Positions 17,555-26,126 of a stretch of DNA of 35,875 nt are shown one piece after another. A model generated the notes under the pieces. That model ran no database searches, was not told where the DNA came from, and was given only the letters and a program-made list of their open reading frames with translations. The DNA lies in contig PGZT01000013.1 of NCBI GenBank assembly GCA_002841455.1, forward strand, positions 1 through 35,875, read 5' to 3'. The translations under genes and the position numbers were made by a program. Origin of the DNA: Firmicutes bacterium HGW-Firmicutes-21 (lineage in GTDB: Bacteria > Bacillota > Clostridia > Oscillospirales > CAG-382). How positions within the stretch are numbered: the stretch's first letter is position 1; each line of letters opens with the position of its first letter.

Positions 17555-17980
17555 ATGAACATTTCGGAGAAATCAGCTCATCTTAAAGGACTTATGGAGG
17601 GCATGGACTACGACCTCACAACCAAGGAGGGCAAGCTGTTTGCGGCTATTGCCGATCTTTTGGAGGATATTGCGCTGTCCGTTATTGATTTAGAGGACGA
17701 GGCGGCTGTTTTGGGCGATTATATCGAGGAAATAGACGAGGATTTGGGCGAGGTTGAGCGAGTCGTGTATGATGTGGACGATGACGATTATGACGACGAT
17801 GAATGCGATTGTGATTGCTGCTGCGAGGACGGTGATTGCTTAGAGCTTACCTGTCCCGCATGCGGAGAGCTTCTCTATCTCGATTACGACGAATTCGAGG
17901 ACAAGGATACTGTCGAGTGTCCCTCCTGCGGCAAGGTTCTCAGCGTGATTAAGGATGACGAGGACGAAACCGAGGAATAA
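17555..17980 (+). CDS. CD1247-type zinc-ribbon protein of unknown function
   Basis: A 141-aa acidic protein. The N-terminal ~60 residues (KSAHLKGLMEGMDYDLTTKE) match the domain named after C. difficile CD1247. A very acidic linker full of Asp follows, then a run of closely spaced cysteines (CDCDCCC, about residues 89-95), and a C-terminal zinc ribbon with CPACGE and CPSCGK pairs. Such genes are commonly encoded next to efp in Clostridia. A strong GGAAAGGAG site precedes the ATG. The function is unknown; the second cysteine cluster besides the ribbon is notable. Confidence 0.85.
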   Translation: MNISEKSAHLKGLMEGMDYDLTTKEGKLFAAIADLLEDIALSVIDLEDEAAVLGDYIEEIDEDLGEVERVVYDVDDDDYDDDECDCDCCCEDGDCLELTCPACGELLYLDYDEFEDKDTVECPSCGKVLSVIKDDEDETEE

Positions 17981-18012
17981 TCCTTTTTATCGGATATTTT
18001 ATGTTCCATCAG

Positions 18013-18044
18013 TTAAGGCGGGTATTCTACCGCCTTAATATTTT
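18013..18044 (+). terminator. terminator after the efp/CD1247 unit
   Basis: TTAAGGCGG and CCGCCTTAA form a perfect 9-bp stem around an 8-base loop, followed by TATTTTG. It ends transcription before the amidohydrolase gene. Confidence 0.75.
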
Positions 18045-18076
18045 GCATAAAACTTTTTAGGAATCAGGCATAAAAA

Positions 18077-18883
18077 ATGGAAAAAATCAAAAGAGAAGTT
18101 ATAGACGCACACACACATATTTTCCCCGATACGCTTGCTGTCCGAGCCGCCGATAAGGTGGTTACATACTATAACCTGACCAGAGAGGGCGACGGAACCG
18201 CAGATATGCTCATTAAAGGCGGCGAGCCGTTTGAGAATATCAGATATGTAATCTCCGCCGCGGCGGTAAAACCCGAGCATGTCGTCAACGGCAACAATTT
18301 CCTGTTGGATGCCGCAAAAAAAGACAACCGCTTTATACCGCTCTGCTCGTTCCACCCCGATATGGATTATAACGAAGGAATAAAGGAGCTTGAACGGGTT
18401 AAAGCAGCGGGTGCAAAGGGAATAAAGCTCCATTCGGATTTTCAGCGCTTTCCCATAGACAGGGAGGATATCCTCCCGTTTTATCAAGCGTGTGCGGATT
18501 TAGCTCTGCCCATACTCTTTCATGTCGGAGACGAGAACAGCGATATTTCCTCACCGACAAGGTTGTACAGGGTTATAAGCCGTTTGCCCGAGCTGACCGC
18601 AATTGCGGCGCATATGTGCGGCTATCAAGCGTGGAACGAAGCGGAGGAGGTTCTTATAGGCACGCCCGTTTACACCGACACCTCGGACGCTTTAATCGGA
18701 CTCTCCCCCGAACGGCTGTATGATTTGATAAAAAAGCACTGTACAGACCGTATTATGTTCGGCAGCGATTATCCTCTTGCGTTTACCCATTCGGCGTACA
18801 ACGCATTGGAGGCTCTTCCTCTTACCGAGGAGGAGAAGGAAAATATCTACTCCGCCACCGCAAAAAAGGTGTTCGGATTGTAA
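18077..18883 (+). CDS. amidohydrolase family (Amidohydro_2) metal-dependent hydrolase
   Basis: A 268-aa TIM-barrel hydrolase. Metal ligands are visible in order: DAHTHIF (HxH, residues about 11-13), a lysine in KGIKLHSDF, His in ILFHVGDE, His in AIAAHMCGY, and Asp in MFGSDYPLA. This matches the decarboxylase/lactonase-like branch of the superfamily, but the substrate cannot be read. The ribosome site is weak and placed somewhat far. It stands alone between terminators and faces radC. Confidence 0.85.
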   Translation: MEKIKREVIDAHTHIFPDTLAVRAADKVVTYYNLTREGDGTADMLIKGGEPFENIRYVISAAAVKPEHVVNGNNFLLDAAKKDNRFIPLCSFHPDMDYNEGIKELERVKAAGAKGIKLHSDFQRFPIDREDILPFYQACADLALPILFHVGDENSDISSPTRLYRVISRLPELTAIAAHMCGYQAWNEAEEVLIGTPVYTDTSDALIGLSPERLYDLIKKHCTDRIMFGSDYPLAFTHSAYNALEALPLTEEEKENIYSATAKKVFGL

Positions 18884-18899
18884 ACAGAAATCATAAAGC

Positions 18900-18930
18900 A
18901 AGCGTGTTGCAAAAATGCAACACGCTCTTT
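18900..18930. terminator. bidirectional terminator between the amidohydrolase gene and radC
   Basis: AGCGTGTTGC and GCAACACGCT form a perfect 10-bp stem around AAAAAT, followed by CTTTGTT on the plus strand. It lies between convergent genes and probably serves both. Confidence 0.8.
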
Positions 18931-18931
18931 G

Positions 18932-19654
18932 TTATATATCGGAGTTTTTGTCCCCATACCGGTTTGGCATATTTCTCATTATGGGAATACAATTTTCACC
19001 AGCAATAATATAATGCTCGACAAGCTCAATATCATTTATCCGCAGAGCAGCAGCGATACGCTGGGTTGTGTAAATATCCTCGTTTGAGGGGATTACCGAA
19101 CCGTTGGGATGGTTATGTGCGAGGATAACCGAGCTGCAGGAATTGTTAATAGCGGCTTCGGTGACCAAACGCATTGAAAATGCGGCGGAATTAATGCTGC
19201 CCTTGTGCAGCAGTCTTTTCTCCGAGAGACCTCCGAAGGAATCCAAGCAGAGCAGATATACATGCTCCTCCCTCAATCCGGCATAGCAACCCTTTAAATA
19301 TTCGGAAGCCGTTGCCTGATCCTTGAAGGACATACACGATTCGCTCTCTCCGGCGACAAACCGCCTTGACAGCTCCGGTAGCATGGTTATCAGCACCGCC
19401 GTGTGCTGCTTGATTCCGCCTATCTTCATTAATTCGCCTGCGTCTGCCCTTAACACACCCGACAGGGTACCAAAGCGGTCCAAAAGCTCGGCGGCAATGG
19501 GGCGGGTATCGTTTCGGGGCAGCGCAAAGGACAGGAGCAGCTCAAGCAGGGTTTTGTCATCCAAATTCTCCGCACCCTCGCCCAGATACCTTTCCTTAAG
19601 ACGCTGTCTGTGAAAAAGGTGCGGATTTACTGCTTTTTTTGCCGAGCGGTTCAT
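18932..19654 (-). CDS. radC: RadC family protein (JAB/MPN domain)
   Basis: A 240-aa protein with an N-terminal helix-hairpin-helix-like region (LLELLLSFALPRNDTRPIA) and a C-terminal JAB/MPN metalloprotease-like fold with the conserved AHNHPNGSVIPSNED motif (HxH...SxxD) near residue 180. The family was long called DNA repair protein RadC, but its true role is unsettled. Its ATG shares one base with the TAA of the upstream dockerin gene (TAATG), implying translational coupling. The coupling may be accidental or may reflect a recent insertion of the upstream gene. Confidence 0.92.
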   Translation of the reverse strand: MNRSAKKAVNPHLFHRQRLKERYLGEGAENLDDKTLLELLLSFALPRNDTRPIAAELLDRFGTLSGVLRADAGELMKIGGIKQHTAVLITMLPELSRRFVAGESESCMSFKDQATASEYLKGCYAGLREEHVYLLCLDSFGGLSEKRLLHKGSINSAAFSMRLVTEAAINNSCSSVILAHNHPNGSVIPSNEDIYTTQRIAAALRINDIELVEHYIIAGENCIPIMRNMPNRYGDKNSDI

Positions 19655-22245
19655 TATGAGTAGATATTAAAGGTTCCGAGGAAATAACGCTTAATCTTGA
19701 GGAAGTCGGCTCCGGTAATGCCTCCGCTGTTGTCGACATCCCCTGCGGTTAAAAATTCATCCGCAAGCGTATATGTTCCTAAGAAATGCCGTTTAACGAG
19801 CAGGAAGTCAACAGAATTGACTCGTCCGTCGCCGGAACAATCGCCGAGAACAATCACGGTAAGCTCCGAGACAACGATATCACCGTCCTTGAGCTGCAGC
19901 TTGCTTCCCGTTCCGACAAAGCTGCCCGACTTGGGAGTGCAGATAACTCCGCTTGTCGATATTTTGGAAAGAACGGTCTCGCTCGAGAGCTGGTCTGCAT
20001 TTAAATAGATAAAAGCTCCGTCAATGGTAAAACCGCTGTTATCGATTAATTCTATTGTACCGGGAATTACAACTTCCATAGTATACTCAAGCGTAATGCT
20101 GCCTGCGGAGGCGGTGAAGGTGTAGCCTGTGTCAGCGGTGTTTAGAGTATAACCGCTAATCTCGGCACCTGGGACAAGTATTCTTGCACCGACCGCACCC
20201 TTAAGGGTAATGGCGTCCGCTATCTCCGCACCCTGTGTATCGGTATATTTTACCTCAACGGTTGACAGGTTCTTGTCGTCATATACAGCCGCAAGATAGT
20301 CGCCGATTAAATCCGCATATCTTTGGTGTCCGTAAGCAGACTGGTGCAAGCCGTCGCCCGCCAGCACGAACTGCTTGAGATCCTCAAAATTACACTCGTA
20401 ATTAATATCGACAAGCCCGCAGCCGTATTTAATTGCAACTTTGCGCATTGCCTCGCTGAAGTCGAGAAGATTGTCGGTTGCGTAATTCAGCCCGTATGCA
20501 CCGGCTACATAATATCCGGCTTCGCTGCATACTGCGTTGGGGGTTACAAACACTACATCAATATTAGCTTCTGTAAGGGTTTTTGCAAAGAACTCAAGAT
20601 TTGCGGTATAATCTTCGAGGGGAACATTAGGTTTATTTTTTGAAGATGACTGCGCCTGATCGTTCATACCGAAATTAATAATAACAATATCGGCGTTTTT
20701 ATCGAGAACATCCTTTATGAACCTGCCTCTGCCCGCGTTACTGGAATCGCCGCCCACACCGGAGTTTATTATATCAGAACCAAAACGACCGCCGAGCAGG
20801 TTAACCCAGCCGGTTCTTGCCGTAAGGCTGTCTCCGAAAGCAACTATTGTCTTATTGCGAAGGTTGCTTGTAAACGCTTCCTCGCTGATAACCGCCAATC
20901 TTGCTCTGCTGAGCATACTCGGAGCCTTACCTTCTCCGGTTGCGTAAACGGATACCGTGTAGTTGTTGCCGGCGACAAGCTTATCGCTTGTTATGGCATA
21001 CGAGGTTCCGGTTACCGCGGTTTCCTTAACGACGAGCAGTCCGTCGGGAATATAGGTAGAATTGTTGATGTTAACAACATAGCCCGTCGCACCCTCAACC
21101 GCCGCCCACTGTACGGTGAAACCGGTATCGGTGGCAAGCGTTCTCTTCTCGGTCATGTTTGTTAATATGGGAGCGGCAAGTCTTGTGCCGCTTAAGGTCG
21201 GCGTATATGGAGTAAGTGCCGTATCGGGTATGTTAACGCATACCTTTACGGATGCCGTTATCGTTCCCGCGCCGAGATCCGCACCGTAAACAAAAGCTTT
21301 TGTACCGACCTTCAGTTTATCGATGTTACCTAAGGTGGAATCGGTTCCCGTACCCTGTACTACGGCGATTACAAAACCGTTTTGGGGGATTATCGCTTGC
21401 TTTGCGCTGTTGTTGTCACGCACAAGCGAGGTGCTGGAAACCACATAGCAGCTCTGGATGTGGTCCCACTCAAATATAGCGGTCTTCCACCATTGATACT
21501 TAGCCGTACCGCCGCCGCCGAATATTTCTGTTCCGTAAGCTCTTGTAAAGAGAATGGACATTCCAATTTCGTATTCAGCTGTATTAATGTGCGTTACATC
21601 CAAGGTGTACTGGAAAAGAATCGCCTCTGCTTCGTTCGGATCATACGGTGTTCCCGTCGCATCCGGTGTACCTATTTTTATGTAGGAATTGGAAACAAAC
21701 TCGGGTCTGTACCAATCTGCACCGTTTGCATCAATAACTCCGTTGGCAATGTCGGTGTTGTAAACATATGCTTTCGCACCTATCGAGAGAGTATGTGCAT
21801 ATGTACGGGAATTCAATACATTTGCGGTTTGGTAATTCGGTTTGTTTGCATATGCTTCGTTCTTGGGGTTGGATGCTTCATAAAGCGCAGGATAATTGTT
21901 ACCTGTGTTTATTGCGTACACAAAGCCGTTTTCGGGTATCTCGGTTGTCTTTTTTGCCGTTCCCCCCGTTGTTTGGGATTTTGTCAGCTTATAGCAATAA
22001 TCGCCCTCGTCCCATTCAAATGTTAAAAGAGACCACCATGCGAAATCGGTGGTTTTTCCCGCAACGGTTTCACCCGACAAAGGGGTAAGGATCACGGCGG
22101 AGCCCTCCTGAGAGCAATTTGCATCGATATGCGTTATAATTAACTTACTGTCGGTTGCGCCAAAGGCAATTCCGCTGATCGGCAACATACCCATAAGCAT
22201 AAAAACCGACAGAATAACCGCGGTAATCTTGACATGTCTTTTCAT
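19654..22245 (-). CDS. secreted modular SGNH/GDSL hydrolase with C-terminal dockerin
   Basis: An 863-aa exported protein. Residues 1-30 form a signal peptide. Residues about 33-172 and 213-330 are two diverged copies of a domain I do not recognise (each with THI, WWxxxxFEWD, IPxNGFV and a GxKAxVY segment). A fibronectin-III-like domain lies at about 357-447, then an SGNH hydrolase at 465-655 with block I FGDSLTA (Ser473), GVGGDS, GMND (Asn528) and DGLH (Asp631, His634). A MucBP-like segment (about 664-725), a beta-rich domain (about 728-800) and a type-I dockerin (801-863, two Ca-binding repeats GDCSGDGRVNS and GDVDNSGGITG) follow. It probably deacetylates or de-esterifies plant or host glycans on a cohesin scaffold; no scaffoldin is in view. 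Confidence 0.9.
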   Translation of the reverse strand: MKRHVKITAVILSVFMLMGMLPISGIAFGATDSKLIITHIDANCSQEGSAVILTPLSGETVAGKTTDFAWWSLLTFEWDEGDYCYKLTKSQTTGGTAKKTTEIPENGFVYAINTGNNYPALYEASNPKNEAYANKPNYQTANVLNSRTYAHTLSIGAKAYVYNTDIANGVIDANGADWYRPEFVSNSYIKIGTPDATGTPYDPNEAEAILFQYTLDVTHINTAEYEIGMSILFTRAYGTEIFGGGGTAKYQWWKTAIFEWDHIQSCYVVSSTSLVRDNNSAKQAIIPQNGFVIAVVQGTGTDSTLGNIDKLKVGTKAFVYGADLGAGTITASVKVCVNIPDTALTPYTPTLSGTRLAAPILTNMTEKRTLATDTGFTVQWAAVEGATGYVVNINNSTYIPDGLLVVKETAVTGTSYAITSDKLVAGNNYTVSVYATGEGKAPSMLSRARLAVISEEAFTSNLRNKTIVAFGDSLTARTGWVNLLGGRFGSDIINSGVGGDSSNAGRGRFIKDVLDKNADIVIINFGMNDQAQSSSKNKPNVPLEDYTANLEFFAKTLTEANIDVVFVTPNAVCSEAGYYVAGAYGLNYATDNLLDFSEAMRKVAIKYGCGLVDINYECNFEDLKQFVLAGDGLHQSAYGHQRYADLIGDYLAAVYDDKNLSTVEVKYTDTQGAEIADAITLKGAVGARILVPGAEISGYTLNTADTGYTFTASAGSITLEYTMEVVIPGTIELIDNSGFTIDGAFIYLNADQLSSETVLSKISTSGVICTPKSGSFVGTGSKLQLKDGDIVVSELTVIVLGDCSGDGRVNSVDFLLVKRHFLGTYTLADEFLTAGDVDNSGGITGADFLKIKRYFLGTFNIYS

Positions 22246-22285
22246 TAGTTAGCCTCCAAAATAATTATTTCGATAATACGGTATT

Positions 22286-22314
22286 ATTCTATAGCATTTA
22301 TATTGTAAAGTCAA
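22286..22314 (-). promoter_or_regulatory. promoter of the dockerin-hydrolase/radC unit
   Basis: On the minus strand TTGACT (22314-22309), 17 bases, TAGAAT (22291-22286). It lies about 40 bases before the ATG and is divergent from the pcrA promoter. Confidence 0.7.
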
Positions 22315-22398
22315 CAGTTATTTAGGACTGCTCACATATAATATTGTTTATTAATTACAAAATTCGCATTATAGCTGTTTATATTATGTCTGTTCCTC

Positions 22399-22427
22399 TT
22401 GCTATTCGGGCAAAATTGGTGTATAAT
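22399..22427 (+). promoter_or_regulatory. promoter of pcrA
   Basis: TTGCTA (22399-22404), 17 bases, TATAAT (22422-22427), about 30 bases before the GTG start. Confidence 0.75.
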
Positions 22428-22456
22428 ATATATGGTAAGTAATCTGGGAGAGAGAT

Positions 22457-24829
22457 GTGAAGACGGTGAAAAAAGAAGAATTTTTAAATATCAAGAGGAA
22501 TCTTTTTGATAAATACTACGGGGGGCTCAACGAGATGCAGCGCCGCGCGGTCTATTGCGTAAACGGACCGCTCCTTGTGCTTGCGGGTGCCGGCAGCGGA
22601 AAAACAACCGTGCTGGTAAACAGGATAGCAAACATCATTTCCTGCGGAAACGCATATGAATCGGATTTTGTGCCCAAGGATAGCAGCGCCCTTATAACGA
22701 AAATGAAGCAGCTCGCCGAAAACGGAACCCGTGAACAGATACACGAGTTCCTGCCCACGGTTGCGGAGAATCCTGCGGAGCCGTATCAGGTGCTGTGTAT
22801 AACCTTTACAAACAAAGCCGCAAGCGAATTTAAGGAGAGGCTTAAAAAGCTCTTGGGTAACGCGGCAGACGATATATGGGCGGGAACCTTTCACTCGATA
22901 TGCGTGAGGATTTTAAGAAGGCATATAAATTTAATTGGCTATGAAAACGGCTTTACCATATACGACTCGGACGATTCAAAGAGGTTGATAAGCGATATAT
23001 TAAAACGGCTTAATATCGATGAGAATTTACTTACCGTCCGCACTGCGCTCAACACTATTTCGAGAGCAAAGGAAGAGGGGGTTTTCCCCAAGGAGTTTGC
23101 CGAGAGCGGCGGTAACGACAACCGTATGCAAAAAATAGCTGCTGTTTATACGGAATATCAGGGGAATTTACAGCGGTCCAACGCACTGGATTTCGATGAC
23201 ATTATTATGCTTACAAACCTGCTTTTTGATATTCATCCGGCGATTTTGGATAAATACACAAGACAGTTCGAGTATATCCTTGTCGATGAGTATCAGGACA
23301 CCAACCTGTCGCAGAGCCGCCTTATAACCCTGTTGGCGGGCGAAAAACGGAATGTATGCGTCGTGGGAGACGACGACCAGAGCATTTATGCGTTCAGAGG
23401 AGCCACGGTTGAGAACATACTGTCCTTTGACAGCACCTTCAGGAACGCACGGGTTGTAAAATTGGAGCAGAACTACCGCTCGACGGGGAACATTCTTGCC
23501 GCTGCGAACGGGCTTATAAAAAACAACACCGGCAGAAAAGGCAAGAACCTATGGACAGACGAGGGCGAGGGCGACCCCGTGTTGCAGAAAAAGCAATCGA
23601 CACAGAGCGACGAGGCAACCTTTATCGTCAACTTTATACGGAGCCGTGTTGCCTCTCACGAATATAAATACGGCGATTTTGCTATACTTTATCGTATGAA
23701 TGCACAATCAAATGCGCTGGAGATTATATTCTCCAAGAGCAAGATACCCTACCGCATTTTCGGAGGTGTTCGCTTCTACGAGCGCAAGGAGATTAAGGAT
23801 ATTATCGCCTATCTTTCGGTAATAAACAATCCGAGCGACGATACAAGGCTCAGGAGGATTATAAATGTTCCGAGACGGCAAATCGGTCCTAACACACTCG
23901 CCTTACTCGACGAGATATCCCAAAGAGAAAATAAATCGGTCTTTCATATAATAAAAAATGCATCGGATTATCCCGATCTGCAAAAAAGCATACCGAAGCT
24001 TGAGCGCTTTTATTCGCTTATTGCCGAGCTACGCTCATTCTCGCAGACAGCCAGTCTTTCCGAGCTTATAAAAGAGGTGGTCATACGAACCGCCTATAAA
24101 GAGATGCTTACAGAGGACGAGACCGATATGACCAGAGCCGATAATGTCGACGAGCTGGTTTCATCGGCGATTGCGTTTGAGGAGAGTGTCTCCGAGCCGA
24201 CCTTATCTGCGTTTTTGGAGGACATTGCGCTGGTCAGCGATACGGACAATTTCGACAGCACGGCGGATGCGGTTACGCTTATGACGGTACATTCCGCAAA
24301 GGGTCTGGAGTTCCCCGTGGTGTTCCTGCCCGGATTTGAGGAGGGTATATTCCCGAGCGTGCAATCGATAACCGAGGGAGAAAAAGCTCTGGAGGAGGAA
24401 CGCAGGCTCGCTTATGTCGCGGTTACAAGAGCAAAAAGGAAGCTCGTTATTTTACACACAAACACCCGTCTGCTTTTCGGACGCACCTCATCCAATCCCG
24501 TGTCCCGTTTTGCGGACGAGATTCCAAACGATTGCAAAATTGTGGATGACAAACCGCAAGCAACGGTTACTACGGTCAGCGAGGCTAAAAAGAAATATTC
24601 CAATTCACAGGTTTCCTTCCTTAAGAACATCGGCTACAGCCAAAATACACAGGAGGATGTAGAGCAAAAGCAGTTTAGTGCCGGTACTAAGGTTGAACAC
24701 GCAATGTTCGGTACGGGAACCGTAATGTCCGCAGAAAAAATGGGCGGAGACATATTGTATGAGATAGAGTTCGACAGCGGCTCGGTCAAGCGGCTTATGG
24801 GGACTTATGCAAAGCTTACAAAAGTATAA
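22457..24829 (+). CDS. pcrA: UvrD/PcrA-type superfamily 1 DNA helicase
   Basis: A 3'-5' helicase for nucleotide-excision repair and replication-fork maintenance. The 790-aa protein shows Walker A GAGSGKTTVLVNRIA near residue 42, ITFTNKAASEFKERL (motif Ia), DEYQDTN (Walker B), GDDDQSIYAFRGA (motif III), and VTLMTVHSAKGLEFPVV and AYVAVTRAK (motifs V and VI). The C-terminus ends with the PcrA-type beta domain VEHAMFGTGTV. The start is GTG 22457 after GGGAGAGAG; a second GTG at 22466 is possible. It heads a plus-strand unit with DUF1015 and valS. Confidence 0.95.
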   Translation: MKTVKKEEFLNIKRNLFDKYYGGLNEMQRRAVYCVNGPLLVLAGAGSGKTTVLVNRIANIISCGNAYESDFVPKDSSALITKMKQLAENGTREQIHEFLPTVAENPAEPYQVLCITFTNKAASEFKERLKKLLGNAADDIWAGTFHSICVRILRRHINLIGYENGFTIYDSDDSKRLISDILKRLNIDENLLTVRTALNTISRAKEEGVFPKEFAESGGNDNRMQKIAAVYTEYQGNLQRSNALDFDDIIMLTNLLFDIHPAILDKYTRQFEYILVDEYQDTNLSQSRLITLLAGEKRNVCVVGDDDQSIYAFRGATVENILSFDSTFRNARVVKLEQNYRSTGNILAAANGLIKNNTGRKGKNLWTDEGEGDPVLQKKQSTQSDEATFIVNFIRSRVASHEYKYGDFAILYRMNAQSNALEIIFSKSKIPYRIFGGVRFYERKEIKDIIAYLSVINNPSDDTRLRRIINVPRRQIGPNTLALLDEISQRENKSVFHIIKNASDYPDLQKSIPKLERFYSLIAELRSFSQTASLSELIKEVVIRTAYKEMLTEDETDMTRADNVDELVSSAIAFEESVSEPTLSAFLEDIALVSDTDNFDSTADAVTLMTVHSAKGLEFPVVFLPGFEEGIFPSVQSITEGEKALEEERRLAYVAVTRAKRKLVILHTNTRLLFGRTSSNPVSRFADEIPNDCKIVDDKPQATVTTVSEAKKKYSNSQVSFLKNIGYSQNTQEDVEQKQFSAGTKVEHAMFGTGTVMSAEKMGGDILYEIEFDSGSVKRLMGTYAKLTKV

Positions 24830-24850
24830 TATTACAAGAGGAGTTCTTTT

Positions 24851-26113
24851 ATGGCAGAGATTAAAACAATCAAGGCACTTCGTTACACAGAAAAGGCAGG
24901 ATGTTTATCGGATAATGTTTGTCCGCCTTACGATATAATAAGCGAGCGGGAAAGAGAGGCTCTTATACAAAAGAGCCCGTATAACCTTGTTAATCTGGAG
25001 CTTCCTACAGGGGAGGACAAATATGCACAGGCAGGTAAAAAGCTTGCCGAATGGATAAAAGAGGGCATACTTGCGACAGACGACAGAGAGGGTATGTTTG
25101 TATACAGGGAGCAATTCAAGGTTAAGGGCAAGGAATATGTCTTTACCGGACTTATCTGCCTTGTTAAGCTGTACGAATTCGCCGAGAGGGTTATTTTGCC
25201 GCATGAGGAAACGCTGACAAAGGCAAAAACCGACAGGCTTAATCTTATGAACGCTACGCATTGTAACTTTTCGTCGGTTTATTCGCTTTATCTTGACCGC
25301 GAGTGTGTTATAGGAAGCATTCTTTGCAAGGCGACCGAGACAGAGCCTATCGACGCCTTTACCGACAACGAGGATATTACCCATATGCTGTGGAAAATCG
25401 AGGATAAAAGCGTTTTGGAGACACTAACAAGAGCGTTTGCCGACAAGCAGCTCTTTATTGCGGACGGTCATCACAGATACGAGACCGCTCTTAATTTCAA
25501 ACGGTCTCTTGCGGAGCGGAACAAACTTGAGGGTACAACCGCCGATTGTATGATGATGACATTAGTCGATATGGACGACGAGGGACTGGTTATTTTCCCG
25601 ACACACAGGGTTGTAACCGGGCTTGAGGTAAACAGAGCCGAGCTATTGGATAAAATAAGCGATAATTTTGATATTAAGGAATACCCCGATATAACAAAAG
25701 CGGAGGATATTCTGTCCGAATATACCTCCCGACACGCCTTCGCTATGTATGACGGGGGAGAGGGCTTTACCCTTTTAGCGGCAAAACCGCAGGTCGACGA
25801 CATTATTTTCGAGGGCAGGTCAAAGGCATACAGCAGCCTTGATGTAACCGTTCTGCATTCGCTGATATTGGAAAAAGGGCTTGGAATAGATAAAGAAAAC
25901 ATGGCAAATCAAGTAAACCTTCGTTATACACGCACCTCTGAAGAAGCGGTTGAACGAGTGAAAAAGGGTGAATGTGTACTTGCATTTATTATAAACCCCA
26001 CAAGGATACATGAAATAAAGAATGTATCTCTCGAAGGGGATAAAATGCCGCAGAAGAGTACATATTTCTACCCCAAATTAAAAACAGGACTCGTTATCAA
26101 TCAACTTAACTGA
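24851..26113 (+). CDS. DUF1015 family protein
   Basis: A 420-aa protein matching the DUF1015 family: it opens IKALRYTEKAGCLSDNVCPPYDIIS (P-x-Y-D near the start), has SPYNLVNLELP, IADGHHRYETAL near residue 210, and FPTHRVV near 258, all typical. The H-H-R-Y region suggests a nucleotide- or metal-dependent active site, but the biochemical function is unsettled. It sits between pcrA and valS, 21 bases after pcrA with an AAGAGGAG ribosome site. In Clostridia such genes often lie near serine metabolism genes; none are here. Confidence 0.9.
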   Translation: MAEIKTIKALRYTEKAGCLSDNVCPPYDIISEREREALIQKSPYNLVNLELPTGEDKYAQAGKKLAEWIKEGILATDDREGMFVYREQFKVKGKEYVFTGLICLVKLYEFAERVILPHEETLTKAKTDRLNLMNATHCNFSSVYSLYLDRECVIGSILCKATETEPIDAFTDNEDITHMLWKIEDKSVLETLTRAFADKQLFIADGHHRYETALNFKRSLAERNKLEGTTADCMMMTLVDMDDEGLVIFPTHRVVTGLEVNRAELLDKISDNFDIKEYPDITKAEDILSEYTSRHAFAMYDGGEGFTLLAAKPQVDDIIFEGRSKAYSSLDVTVLHSLILEKGLGIDKENMANQVNLRYTRTSEEAVERVKKGECVLAFIINPTRIHEIKNVSLEGDKMPQKSTYFYPKLKTGLVINQLN

Positions 26114-26126
26114 GGGGAATTTAAGT

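Noticed and set aside
21382-22026. 214-aa plus-strand ORF within the dockerin gene
   Set aside because: Antisense shadow with Cys/Arg-rich low-complexity translation; the minus-strand protein has clear domains.
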